From assembly GCF_002127325.2 (NCBI RefSeq), contig NC_035446.2, positions 160,128,878 through 160,192,877 on the forward strand: DNA of 64,000 bases, in the 5' to 3' direction. Both the position numbers and the translations under genes were made by a program. This document shows, one piece after another, positions 10,344 to 21,725 of this stretch (its first letter is position 1; the number at the start of each line of letters is the position of its first letter). The notes beneath the pieces were generated by a model, which was given only the letters and a program-made list of their open reading frames with translations, had not been told where the DNA came from and did no database searches. This stretch comes from Helianthus annuus (taxonomy: Eukaryota; Streptophyta; Magnoliopsida; Asterales; Asteraceae).

Positions 10344-11934
10344 TCTAGTGTTGCTGCCATATGCAAGTTGCATGTGGGAGGAGTACTGGACTATGGTGTT
10401 TAGAAGGTAGTTTGGAGTCTGGAGAAGATCCTAGACCAAGTGGATGGTCTTTGCTCTTTGTAAATCAAGCTGGAGGTCTGGAAGAGTCATTTGATGCCTC
10501 TTCCGTACCAGTAAGAATGATTCGTCTGATGCGAAATTCTCAGCCTCGGGTTGGGTGCCACCTGTTGGTGTGTCGAACCGACCTGAGACCTTGCTGGGCG
10601 TATGCACAAACTTCGAACCAATCTCTGAGATGGTGGTTGAAGGTGTGCACAAACTTCGAACCAACCTTTGAAGTGGTGAATGAAGAAGAGAGTTTTCTGA
10701 TGTCATGATTGGACATCAAATGATGATCCCTTTTGTGGGGTGTTCATGTTCTTCCAATTAGCTCTCTAGTAACCGCACGTCCTTTGCGGTTACCTCGTTG
10801 CTTGACATTGTTGGCCACGGTTGTGGGAACCACGTTGAGTACTTGCGTCATTGTTGGCCATGTTTGGTCAACAATGTGATTCTGGATAATGGTCAAATAA
10901 ACATGGTCATAGGCATGGTAATGCCCACCATTGTTTATTCTCTCCATGTTACAAGTAGGGTAACAAAGTCATAAGCAGACTTGTTACCGCTTCTTCGATC
11001 GCTTGTTGTTCGACAAGGGCTCGTATGATCATTGGGGATCTCGTCCGCATCTCTTCCTTAGGCACCTTCCTTCACGCTCCAATACCGAGGAGTTTTCCTT
11101 GAAGTAGTTTCGTTCCTCGATGTGGAGTTAGTTGTGGCTCTTCCGTAGCAACCGTTTGCGGAAGCTATGGTTGTGTCCGCAGTGACTTATGAGTGTCTGC
11201 GGTTTTGTCACCCCATATTCGCTTGAAACGGGTGTGTTGCTCGGATGTGGCTCTTGAAGGATCAGGAGTCAGGGTAGCTGATGTGCGTGCGCGTACATTC
11301 CCTTCCTTCTTCTTGTTAAAGTTGTTTTATGCACCCTCTGTGGTTATAAACCGGACAGGAGGGATTTGAAGCTTGAAGGGAATGAAGGCAATGCGGTTTA
11401 CCTGTTTCTGAGATGCGGTTCAGTCCAAAGAACAACGCTGGTTCTGAGTATCTGACACACCTGAACGGGCTCGTGTGTGTCATTTCCGCATATTCCACGT
11501 GTGCTCGTGGGTAGTGCGGATAGGTATTATACCCCCTTATAGTGTGGAGATATATATTTTTGCCTATTTTTAGGGGTATGTAAAAAAAACGACATGCGGT
11601 ATGGGTTATGGTGCGGTATACCAGAGAAACCGCATGCCGCTTATAATTGGATAATGTAGTCGCTTTTTGTTGCATACGTGGCTGATCTCACGTGTGAGTT
11701 GGTGGAAGTTGGTGAGATCATTCTGGCATGTGCTGAAATGAAAGGACATTTGCACTGCCCGAGGCATTAAATGCACTGTAGCAAGGAGTGTAAAGGTCTC
11801 TCTTGTCAGGCGCGTGGGCGGCCACGCGCACGTGGTAACCGTCAGCGGAAACGGCGCTTGACACGTGGTGTCGCTTAATTCGCTCTTTTTGAACGTGATG
11901 ATTCGTTTTCTCCCTCCGCATTAATTGCGATGGG
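10344..11934. other. Tat element region beyond polypurine tract, non-coding
   Basis: This lies between the 3' LTR and the promoter of the antisense gene. No coding region is supportable. A 43-bp tandem duplication lies at 10601-10686, and TGCGGT/ACCGCA words are unusually frequent (for example near 10770, 11160, 11200, 11390, 11600-11640). Confidence 0.6.
10601..10686. repeat. 43-bp tandem duplication
   Basis: Two adjacent copies of a unit containing GCACAAACTTCGAACCAA, the second starting at 10644, with a few differences. Confidence 0.75.
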
Positions 11935-11943
11935 TATATAAGG
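11935..11943 (+). promoter_or_regulatory. TATA box of the antisense gene in the Tat element
   Basis: GTATATAAGG on the plus strand, 158 bp before the ATG of the antisense gene at 12101. It is followed at once by a perfect hairpin. This suggests the gene has its own promoter rather than depending on LTR transcription, which runs the other way. Confidence 0.55.
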
Positions 11944-11965
11944 GGAAACCGTTCGTGGTTTCCCC
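11942..11965 (+). other. Perfect hairpin at presumed transcript start
   Basis: Arms GGGGAAACC and GGTTTCCCC with the 6-nt loop GTTCGT, beginning at the end of the TATA box. It would lie at or just before the 5' end of the antisense gene's RNA. Confidence 0.75.
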
Positions 11966-12100
11966 TCACTTGTTCGAAATTTCAAAAATTTGCCGGTGAG
12001 AGAAACATTTTCTTTGTCTTCTCCGACGATATTTCTTGAAATTCCGGTGAGGTTGATTTGAGTTTTTCCACTCACGTTCTTTCCTTTGTCCATATTTCTG

Positions 12101-15100
12101 ATGGCTGAACCATCGAATGTACACAATGTGGAGGGTGAAAACCCTGAACAGCCATTGGCGAGGGCTGAAGAAGACGAAGATGACGACGGTGGTGTTCCTG
12201 GTGGTGGTTTACCAGTATTGAAGTGGTTTAAACACCAGTTTGACAACTTGATGATCGGCATTCAAATGCCCCGAGAGTATGGAGCGATTTATCCCCAAGA
12301 GGGAGATACCGGTGCCGATGCTCCGGCGGGGTATATTACCCTGTGGGCGGATTTTTTTTTATGATGGTAATCTTCGATTGCCATTAACTGTTTTTGTTGC
12401 TGACGTCTTGGAATACTACCAGCTTCATATCTCCTAACTGAGTCCGTTTGGGATGTTTCGGATCAGGAATTTTGAGTATATGTTTCGTGCCCTCGTTCTG
12501 GCGGTGTCTGTTGAAAATTTCCGGCGATTTTACCAACTGACGGTGAACACCGGTTTTTTCTCGTTTACTCAACGGTACAGAAGTACCAAACTGATGACTC
12601 CTCCCAAGGGTCTCACAAAGTGGAAGACAAAGTTCTTCTATATTAAGGCTGCTGTGGTATGTGCAAGGATGACCTTGCGGAATGTGAACGCGGACCTCTC
12701 TGCGGAGGATATTGCTGTTGCTACCGCAAAGAGTGTTGACTGGTTTGCAAGGTTGAAACCTATTGAGCTCAAGAGGTTGACCAATACGCAGCTGTGGGTT
12801 TTGCGGATGAATTTGGGCAGGCCTGACAGGAAGGCAAGGCCTGTTTTGCGGGAAAAGAGTGGTGGTAAGTCCGTTACTCTCGTGTTTCTCTTGCTTCTTC
12901 ACATTCTTATTAACTTGCATGCGTTATGATAGAGGACGCGGTCGGCTTATGGAGGATGTTTGAGCCTGATTTCGAGGGCAAGGTTGAAGTTGTTCCATGT
13001 GGGGAGCGGGAAGGTTTTAATTTGGAAATTGTTGGGAACTTCCGCGTTCCAGGTCGCTCAGCGCTAGAGGCCCCACTGCCGCAAGGCAAAGGTATGCATG
13101 AAAACTTCTCCCTTTTGTAAAGTTTACCCTTGTAACTTTGCTTACTCATGCAGGTGATCTTGGGGGTTTGGGGAAGTTTGAGGTGAAAACTGTCCCCAAG
13201 AAACATGCAGAGAAACAGCAGGTGAAGAAAACCACGCGGGGTCGTGGTAAGGGGAGGGCTGAAGGTTCAGTTGTCCCTCATTCGGTGTCTCCGGCCGCAG
13301 GTACCTATCGATCTTGTTATCGCAGATATACCGATTACGTGGTAGTATCTGATACCCTTGAGGGTTTGGGTGTTCTAGGTGGTGGTGCGGCTGCGGGTGG
13401 AACTGCTGCGGGTTCTCAGTCTGCCGGTGGGAAGAGGCAAGTAGAAGAGACGGCCGCTGGTGCCGGTGAACCGAAACGTCGGAGGCTGCAGTCTAAAAGG
13501 ACTTGTCCGACACCAAAGAAACCTGCGGTTACTGTTGGTAAGTGTTTTATAGCTTGTCTCAAGTGTTATGCACAACTTGTTTTTTGATAGCTATTGACTT
13601 TGTTTTGCAGAGCTTCAAGATAAAGATTTTTCTATCTTTGATGCTCCTTCTTCTCCCCCGCATACCACGGGTGCGGGTGCGGGGGTGTCTAAGGAACCTT
13701 CGGCGCCTTTTGTCAAGGTGGTGCCTGATCCAACCTTGCAAGCGGAGGGTACTGCGGAGAAGGTCGCGACCCAGATTTTCGATACCGTTGATTCCTCCAA
13801 CAATCTGATCTCTCCCAATGAGGGTGATAATTTGGATCTACGGTTTTCTGATTCTGGGAAACAAAAGTCTGATGCAGAGCCGCAAAAAACCTGATGCTGA
13901 GCCGCAGAAATCTTCTGCTGGTGAGAAGGTTACCGGTTCGTCTGCCGGTGGTGCGGGTTATGATGGGCCTCCAATTCATCCTGGGGAGTCTGAATTGGAG
14001 TATTATTACCGCACCTATACCCAGGGTCGAAGTACTGTTTATCACCGACCCCCTGGACTGTTATGCAGGGGGATGATATTTCCAACGACCCCTCTGCGTG
14101 CAAGGAGATTCTGGGTGGTCTGGGCACCCCATTTGAAGTTGAACGTGCCCGTTCTGCACCCCGTGAGTTGCGCATCAACCAACTTTCTACCATGCTAGTA
14201 GGAAGTTCCATAGTGGCGAACGCCATTTTGGAATATTACAAGGCGTTGGGCCGCAGGGAGGAGGAAGCTGCTCGCTTGCGGGCCGAAGCAGAAGAGTTGG
14301 TGAAGGCTATTCGTGCGGGTGCGGAGCAGCTTGAAAGAGATAGAGCTGCTTTTGATAAGCAGAAACAGACTGCAGAGTGGGCTGCAACTGCTGAGCTGAA
14401 ACAGGTTCGTACTCTTGCCAAGTTACTTTCTGATGAACGCAAGAGTTGGAACGAAAAGTTTTCCAATGAGCGCAAGAAGTGGAATGAATCTTGGGCTAAG
14501 CAGAATGACAATCTGTTTCGTGCTCGTCAGGAGTTGACGAATGCCAAGGCAGCGAACGTTGCCTTGGGCAAAGAGAAGGCTGCAGCTGAGGTGATTGCGG
14601 TTAAAGCGCAGCATGCGGAGGCCCGGGCTGTAAAGGCGCTTGAAGAGGCCAAAGAAGCGGGGGCTCGTGTTGCAAAGGCCCTCGAGGAGGCCAAAGAGAG
14701 GGAGAGTCGCTCTGCTAAGGCTCTTGAAGAGGCGAATGTTGAGCCCACCCGTTTGGATCAAGTTGTTGCTAGCCTTCAGGTATAATTCGTTATTCCTGTT
14801 GTATTTATCTTTTCGCCTTTTGAGAATGTTTGCTGATTTTGTGAACTGGTTATTGCTCTTTGAAAGGCTGAAGTTCAGACCCGGGAGGTCGCGGTTACAG
14901 ACCTCACAGCCCGCATGACTGCAGCGGAAGAACGGGCTAATGCTACTGTTGAGGCCAGAGATGCTCTGACCTCTTCGCTCCAACAACTGGAGGCTGATTG
15001 TGAGTAGATGCGGAGTCAAGGCATTGCACATGTAAGTATTTTGTGACTTTGTATCAAAGGTTGACCATATGATGACCTTATTATCCTTTTGTTGCAGATT

Positions 15101-15457
15101 GTTCAGGCCATCATGGATGCTCCTGAAACCGCAACTGGTTTGGACTTGGTCAAGGAACGTGCCCGCGATGCCGGTTTTAAAGCTGGTTACAGCCGCTGTA
15201 TCGGTCATATAAACGTCATGTCTGAAGGCGGTTATACTGAAGAGCGATCCGGGTTTCGCGACGTGGATACCGAAGGGCGCCTTAACGCGGCTGTTGCCTC
15301 CTTTTATGATACGTCCCTCTCTTGCGTGGAGAAGTTGGACGAATGTTTAGAGGCTGCGGATTACGTTGACCGGTTGCGGATGCTGTATGCCGATGCAGAA
15401 GAGGAAAATCCCGCTGGTGGCGGCCAAGATGGCGCGGGTACCAGTGGTACAAAATAG
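12101..15457 (+). pseudogene. Spliced antisense gene, gypsy-type putative transposase domain
   Basis: Six plus-strand exons: 12101-12864, 12933-13091, 13154-13537, 13611-14779, 14867-15031, 15098-15457. Every junction is GT..AG and joins in phase. Exon 1 starts MAEPSNVHNVEGENPEQPL and continues with ITLWADFF, LEYYQLHIS, PFGMFRIRNFEYMFRAL, the plant-specific region databases call 'putative gypsy-type transposon' (Transposase_28-like, from memory). Exons 2-3 are basic and low in complexity. Exons 4-5 form a long Ala/Glu/Lys coiled coil (EEEAARLRAEAEELVKA). Exon 6 ends AGTSGTK. Lesions: frameshift in a T run at 12352-12360, TAA at 12435-12437, frameshifts near 13886 (A run) and 14045 (C run), TAG at 15005-15007. 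Other copies probably encode an intact protein of about 900-1000 residues. Function unknown. Confidence 0.75.
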
Positions 15458-15616
15458 GGTTTAGGTTGGCTAGTGTGCCCCCTTTTTTGTTTTCCTTTTG
15501 TAAATGTTGGAAACTTTATGTAAATCCATTAAGCATCGCGTGGGTGCTTGAATTTTTTGAATATAAAGTTTGTTGTTCAATGTGTACAAGTTTTTTAATT
15601 TCTTGCATGTTTGAAC

Positions 15617-15880
15617 GTGTATATGCGGGACTCTACCCATTGTGAATGGGGTCAAGTATACTCCATACCTTTGTCGTATGAGTACGCGTCAATTCCGTTA
15701 TTTCCCCGTTAGGGTTTCAGAACTGAGTAAGTTTTGTAAAAACTTGTATATCCGGGACTTTACCCATTTGTGAATGGGGTCAAGTATACTCCATACCTTT
15801 GTCGTATGAGTACGCGTCAATTCCATTGTTTACCTTTTTAGGGTTTAGGAATTGTGTAAGATTTGTAAAAACTTGTCTAT
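15617..15880. repeat. 127-bp tandem repeat between convergent genes
   Basis: Two copies, the first from about 15617 and the second from about 15744, each with GGGAC, an ACCCATT..AATGGGG hairpin, GTCAAGTATACTCCATACC, TTTGTCGTATGAGTACGCG and TTTTGTAAAAACTT. A third copy starts and stops near 15880. It lies between the ends of the plus-strand antisense gene and the minus-strand integrase, so it may hold both 3' ends. Confidence 0.8.
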
Positions 15881-16119
15881 CCGGCCGGATAGATACTTAA
15901 TATTCTGCCTTTTGCTGGCCTATTACAATATTTGTGTGTGGTTGGCACTTTGTGTGGGTATCGCGAATGAAGATTTTGCCAATCTGTTTTTGCGGATACC
16001 GCAAAGTGGAACACGCATTTGTAATAGTAGTAACAAACAATATTGCATTGAATTGCTCATTTATTTAATTGCAAATGGCCTGCGGCCCGATAGGTTACAT
16101 GAAAATGTAAAAACATGGC

Positions 16120-18213
16120 TTACATGTAACAGCGTCTAAGCTGTTGTACACTCCATGTACGTGCGATAGGTTCGCCTTCTAACGTTTGCAATTTGTACGC
16201 GCCTTTTCCCAAGACCTCATTGATGAGGTAGGGTCCTTCCCACTTGGGGGCAAGTTTTCCTGGGCGTTCAGCATTAGATGCTTCATTGTCACGGAGGACG
16301 TAGTCTCCCGGGTTGAAAGTATAAACGTGGACACGCGAGTTGTAGTACTTTTCCAGTTTGGATTTGTACTTAGCCTCATTGATGGCAGCGTTTTCACGCC
16401 TCTCTTCCAAGAGGTCTAAGTCAATCCTGCGTTCCATACTGTTGTCTATTTTTTCAATAGCCAACATTCTGGGAGAAGGGATGCCTACTTCCGCGGGGAT
16501 CACCGCTTCTGAACCATAGACTAGGCTGAAGGGTGTTTCCCCATTGCTCGTTTTTGGGCTCGTACGGTGAGCCCATAGGATACTTGGGAGTTCATCGACC
16601 CAACCACGTCTGGCTGTTCCCAACCGTGCTTTGATGCCTTCCACTAGACTTTTATTGATACTCTCGACTTGACCATTCCCTTGTGGGTGTGCCACTGATG
16701 AGAATATGTGCTCAATATGCAGTTCTTCTAGCCATTTTTGGAATTCGTTGGCAGCAAAGTTGGTGCCGTTATCAGTGACGATGCACATTGGTAGACCGAA
16801 ACGGCAGATGATGTGTTCCCATATGAATTTTCTTGTTATCATAGCAGTGGTCGAGGCGAGCGGTTTTGCCTCTACCCATTTTGTGAAGTAATCAACCGCT
16901 ACTATGATAAATTTGACCGCACCTGGTGCGTCAGGGAAAGGTCCCACCACGTCGATTGCCCATTTTTGAAAGGGCCATGCGGTGGTGACTGGGACCAGGT
17001 TGTTCTTGGGGCGCAAAGTTTTTGGAGCATGTCCTTGACAGATGACACATTTGCGCAATTCTTTGACGGCGTCCAGGTGCATGCCGGGCCAGTAATACCC
17101 AGCATTCATGATTTTTGCCACTACCATGCGTGGTCCGGCGTGTGTGCCGCACATACCCTCGTGTATCTCTCTAATGAGGTATGTGGCATCCTGGGGGTTG
17201 ACGCATCGTAGGAGTGGCCCTAGGTATGATTTGCAGTATAAGATACCGTCTCCCATTTGATAATGGCATGCTTTGTATTGCAGCTTGCGTGCCTCTGACT
17301 TACTTTCGGGAGTCACACCTGATTGCAAATATGCAATAATCGGTGTCATCCATGATGTTGTGCCGTATTGGATGACGTTGACCTGGCGCAGGGGTACTGA
17401 AGGATTTTGTAGAATTTCGATACGTATCTCCTTTGCCAGGTGTTGGAAGCTGGTGGATGCAAGTTTGGAGAGTGCATCTGCGGATTTGTTTTCACTCCTG
17501 TTAATATGCCGGATATTAAATGAAGTGAACTTTGATGTTAGTTGCAGGGCTTGCTCGAGGTAGAGGATCATGATATCCCCCTTTGCGGCATAGTCGCCGC
17601 GTATCTGTCCTGCAACCAACAAAGAGTCGACGTGTGCTTCCAGATGTTGCACGCCGAGTTTGACTGCTAAACGTAGTCCTGCCAGTAAGGCTTCATATTC
17701 GGCCCCGTTATTTGTGCTTTTGAAATCGAGGCGGATTGCATATGTAAGTTCTTGGCCATCAGGGCTGACGAGTCGCAGACCTGCGCCCGCACCTTCTTCG
17801 TTGGAGGCCCCATCGGTAAATAGCGCCCATGTTTCTGAGGAAGATGGTGTTGGTGCAGGGTTTTGTGCTTCTTCGCATTCTTGGATGCGATTCACCGGTA
17901 CTTCGGCGGCGAAATCAGCTAAGATTTGGCCTTTAATCGCGGGGCGTGGTTTATAGTTTAGCGTGCGCGCGCCCAGCTCTATTGCCCATTTTGCTAATCT
18001 CCCAGAGATGTCAGGTTTGGATAGGATCAGGCCGATACTGTAATTGGTTAGCACCGTGATGACATGGTTCGCGAAGTAGCGTCGCAGCCGACTTGATGCG
18101 TGCACTAGTGCTAATACCAATTTTTCCATTATTGAGTACCTTGTTTCTGGGTCGTTGAGCATCTTGCTGATGTAATAGATGGGTGTTTGAACCCCCTCCC
18201 GCTCCACTATCAA
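16120..18213 (-). pseudogene. Tat pol: RNase H, second RNase H and integrase
   Basis: 697-residue open frame, the 3' part of a pol joined to upstream frames by a frameshift near 18255. Residues 1-105 are the end of the first, degenerate RNase H/connection (YYISKMLNDPETRYS, KPRPAIKGQILADF). Residues 128-255 are an archaeal-type RNase H with LFTDGASNEEGAG, NNGAEYEALLAGL, HVDSLLVAGQI and NKSADALSKLA, so the D-E-D-D set is present. Integrase follows: an HHCC zinc finger (H..H, CVICQGH), then the catalytic core with AIDVVGPF, IVTDNGTNF and GQVESINKSL (D, D, E kept), then a C-terminal LAPKWEGPYLI module. Two RNase H domains place it in Tat. The segment is undamaged but cut off from its start. Confidence 0.9.
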
Positions 18214-18221
18214 TACCGCAC

Positions 18222-18578
18222 CTACCGCGTTGTCCGCGGCAGATTGGCTAAGAATATGAGTGGCTCATTCTTGCGTGGTGCGGTCAAAGTTGGGAGTTGT
18301 ATCAAACACTCCTTCATTTCCCGGAAGGCATGTTCGGCCGCTGCGGTCCATTGGAATTGTTCTTTCTTTAAACAGTTCCGCAGGGTCTTGATAAAAGGGT
18401 AAGACTTAGCTGCATGGTTGGCTAAGAATCTGTTAAGTGCGGCTAGCCTGCCGGCCAGCCGTTGCATGTCTTTCATCGTTGAAGGCGATGGCATGCGCTC
18501 GATCGCCTGAAATTTCTCCGGATTTACCTTAAATCCATCTTTAGTCACGATGAACCCAAGGAATTTGCCTTCTTCCAT
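18222..18578 (-). pseudogene. Tat pol: reverse transcriptase thumb fragment
   Basis: Frame with KFLGFIVTKDGFKVNPEKFQ, LAGRLAALNRFL, KEQFQWTAAAEHAF and LIQLPTLTAP, the thumb/connection of a Ty3/Gypsy reverse transcriptase. A TGA stop at the preceding boundary (about 18621) sits where CGA (Arg) would be usual, and the frame leaves the correct reading after RKNEPLI. The continuation SQSADNAVGAVLIVEREG is one base out of register and joins the frame ending at 16120. Confidence 0.85.
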
Positions 18579-18620
18579 TCCAAACGAGCATTTACCTGGA
18601 TTGAGCTTTATGTTAACGCT

Positions 18621-20837
18621 TCACAGAGTCTGGAATGTTCTTTCGATGTCTGTGAGCATGGTATCTTCCTCCATGCTCATGACGACTAGGTCGTTCATGT
18701 AGATTTCGACACTTTTGCTTATTTGCCCGCGGAAAGTGTCATTCATCAGTTTTTGGTAGGTTGCGCCCGCGTTGCGCAACCCAAACGACATTTTTGTATA
18801 ACTGTAATTCCCGGTAGGAGTGCGGAATGCCGTTTTGTCTTCATCCTCGATTGCCATTTGTACCTGGTGGTAACCTTTGTAGCAATCAAGGAAGCACTTC
18901 CATCTGAATGGTGCCAGATTATCGACTTTTTCATCGATTTCCGGGAGTGCGTAACAATCCTTGGGGCAAGCTTTGTTGAGGTCCTTGTAATCGACGCACA
19001 TGCGCCAGCCCCCAGATGGTTTTTCTACCATGACTGGGTTGGATAACCAAGTCTGGTATTTAACTTCCCGCAGGATGCCTGCGGAGAGCAGTTCTTCCAC
19101 CTGCTCTTGCATCGCCTGGTTTTTAGCGGATCCAAGGTGGCGTTGCCCTTGGATCACTGGCTTGATACCTGGCAAGGTATTCAAGTGATGTTGCGCAATA
19201 TCACGCGGGACCCCTGTCATGTCTGCGGGTGTCCACGCGAAAATGTCTTGGTTCCTGAAGAGAAGTTGCTTCAGGTGCGCTTTGGTGGTCGGGGGCAAGG
19301 CGTGACCCAATGTAACCTTTTGTTCTGGGTATCTCGCGTTGAGAACCCATTTTTCTGGTTGGTTGTTGGGGGTGGGCCTTGCGACCTTGGTCGGACGTAT
19401 TTCGTCCGACATCATGACGTCTCTTCGTGCGTAGATTATCGCGACCCCCGATTTGGTTGGGAAACCGACAGCAGAATGGGTGACGGACGTAATCATATTG
19501 AAATCGCCTTGGGATTCCCTCCCAAGGAGTACGTCATATCTGGAGGTGAGAGGTAAAACCATAAAGTTTACCTCTTCTGTTCTTGTGTGCCTTCTGCTGG
19601 TAAGACGCACAGGAAAAGTAATATGGCCCAGGGGAAAGACAGTTTCCCCAGGGAACCCGGCCAACGGGTAATCTACTGCTTGCAACCGATCGTTGTCCTC
19701 CTGGTCGAACTGGTTGAAGCATTGTTCGTAGATTATATCAGAAGTACTGCCCGGGTCGATGAATAGACGCTCGGTGCAGTAATGTGCCAGTTGGCCTGTA
19801 ATTACGACGGCGCGCCTATCGCGCGGTCCGCCTCGGACTTTTGGAAAGACGACTTGCTCGTCTTTCCAGTCATTGTCCGGCCTTCTCGCCGCTTTGTGCG
19901 GCCTACCTTTACCTCCGTTGATCATGTGCGTGGAAGCCACGTACATGCTTTTCTTCCCGAAGGAGGTGCCTTCGCCATGAGGGGTGATGCGCTTGGTGGG
20001 TTTTTGTCCACCTGGCAAAAGATGTTGCAGTTTCCCCTCTTTTAAGGCTCGCTCAATCTTCAGCCGGAGACTGATGCAGTTGTTTGTGGTGTGGCCCGAG
20101 TCCTTGTGATACTCACAATAGAGTGTGAGATCCTGATTTTTCTTGAACTTCATTGGTTGGGCCGGTCGCAATAGTTGTGCGTCCGTAAGAAGGACTTCGC
20201 TTGGCGACACAGTGATCTCGGTCCAGTTGCGGTCCCGAGAATCCTTCCTTGGTGCCCGGTTGTCCCGTTGGGGGTTGTAGTTCTTTGGGTCAAACGGGTT
20301 GGTCCGCGGGAAGTATGGTTTGGAAATATCGCGATTTCCAACGTCCCGGTTGCGTTTATTGTTATGCTTGGACCCTTGGTGGGAGGTTTCGGCTTGGGGT
20401 TGTGCCTTTGCCACGTGCGGTTCAAGAGACCGCTGTGTCTGGGCGTATGTCTTGACTGTGGCCATGACATCTTCCCATTTTTTAGGCAAGCCCTCCTTGC
20501 CGGAGATGGTCATAACCATCTGCCTGTCCCTGACGGCCTTGATGAAATGGTTCCGTGCCATTTGGTCTTGCACGTCACCTATCTCTAGGTACTCTTTATT
20601 ATACCGGACGACGAATGCTTCTAAAGATTCGTCGTCCCTGCGCCAGATATTCATGACGTCCAACGAGTCGCGTACGTGACGTCGTTGCTGGCTGAAATGA
20701 GCGAGGAACTTTGCGTGCAAGTCCTCGAATGAGGCCAGTGATCCCACTGGCAAAGAATCGAACCATGCCCTGGCCAGGCCCGTGAGGGTCTGGGGGAAAA
20801 ATTGCACCAGGTAGGTTCGTCCCACAGGCCGTTGCAC
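18621..20837 (-). pseudogene. Tat gag C-terminus, protease and reverse transcriptase
   Basis: 738-residue frame. Gag: FFPQTLTGLARAWFDSLP, FEDLHAKFLAHFSQQRR. Next is a Tat-type Cys/His segment (CEYHKDSGHTTNNC) near residue 241. Protease: LFIDPGSTSDI near residue 360, with DPGS in place of the usual D-T/S-G, and DVLLGRES. Reverse transcriptase: NPVMVEKPSGGWRMCVDYKDLNKACP, KTAFRTPTGNYSYTKMSFGLRNAGATYQ. The catalytic box reads YMNDLVVMS, where Y-V/I-D-D is required. An Asp is lost, so the enzyme would be dead even if the frame were whole. It ends in TGA at 18621. Gag and pol are one continuous frame in this lineage. Confidence 0.9.
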
Positions 20838-21666
20838 CCCGCACCCATGAAAATGTTCATGTGGTCGTCCGGGTCGGTCGAACCACTGTATTTCCCCACA
20901 CTGAATGGAAATTTTGTTGTGGTGACATGGGCTTGTGCAATTCGCGGGGCGAATTTGGAGTTTTCGGCCGCAGCCTTTGGCCTGTAGGGTTTATTCTCAG
21001 GGCGCTTTGCAGCCCTGAGGTATGTATTTCGGGGGTGAGTGGGAGGAACATAGTTGCGTCCTCCCGGTCTGCTGCTGGTGTCATGCGAATCCCCGATATA
21101 TGTATGGTCGTCCGGGTCGGTACGACCATACCCTTCGGTATATGGTTGCGGGCCCAACCGGCTCTGAATTCCAGAGCCATGTCGGGATGCGGACCGTCGC
21201 CTGTCCTCACCGTAAGGACCTAGGCGGGTATGCACTGGTCCTCTGGTGTGGAACCCGTACGAGGAATCATCCTCGTTGATTGTGTGGACCGAACAGTAAG
21301 ATGATCCGCGGTCTTCACGTCTGCTTCTCGAAGCTGGACGTGAATGTGCCCTGCCTTCGTATTGTAAAATACGATCGACAGGGGTATGCGGTGCTGGGGT
21401 GGGCCAGCTTGTATCTGCGCTTCCGCACAAGCGCGGTTGTATGTTGCATTCAGCAGGGTTGCCTGCTGGTCGTACCAGGTATGAAGGTCCATGCCTGGTG
21501 GGATCACAGATGCGTACTGTGATAAGTCATGTCCGAACGTGAGGGATGGGCCCCTTTGCGTCGACGTGCCGATGTGTTCGGGTTGCGAGGTTGAGGGATT
21601 GACCCCTACCGGACCTAGGTTTGTGGGATTTTGGTTATCCCCAGTGTTATTTTGGTGATCAGTCAT
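20651..21666 (-). pseudogene. Tat gag N-terminus, two frameshifts
   Basis: Starts at ATG 21666 (MTDHQNNTGDNQNPTNLGPV). The correct frame shifts near 21400 in a C/A-rich run (from NRACAEAQIQAG to TPAPHTPVDRILQYEGRAHS). It shifts again near 20795 in a T/C run, where DEPTWCNF should continue to FPQTLTGLARAWF in the next frame. Between the shifts lie an Arg/Ser-rich stretch and KYSGSTDPDDHMNIF, the start of the conserved retrotransposon Gag domain. Each break is a single-base indel in a homopolymer-like run. Confidence 0.85.
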
Positions 21667-21706
21667 GATCTTGTGTGAGGGAAAAGGATGGTTTAAAAAG
21701 TGCTAA

Positions 21707-21724
21707 GAGTAGCGGTGGGCGCCA
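21707..21724 (-). other. Primer binding site of Tat element
   Basis: On the minus strand TGGCGCCCACCGCTACTC begins one base after the LTR end. TGGCGCC starts are common in Ty3/Gypsy primer sites; I cannot assign the tRNA from memory. Confidence 0.6.
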
Positions 21725-21725
21725 A

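Noticed and set aside
12384..12920. 178-residue minus-strand frame within the Tat element
   Set aside because: It mirrors exon 1 of the antisense gene; the plus-strand protein has the recognisable domain and splice sites.
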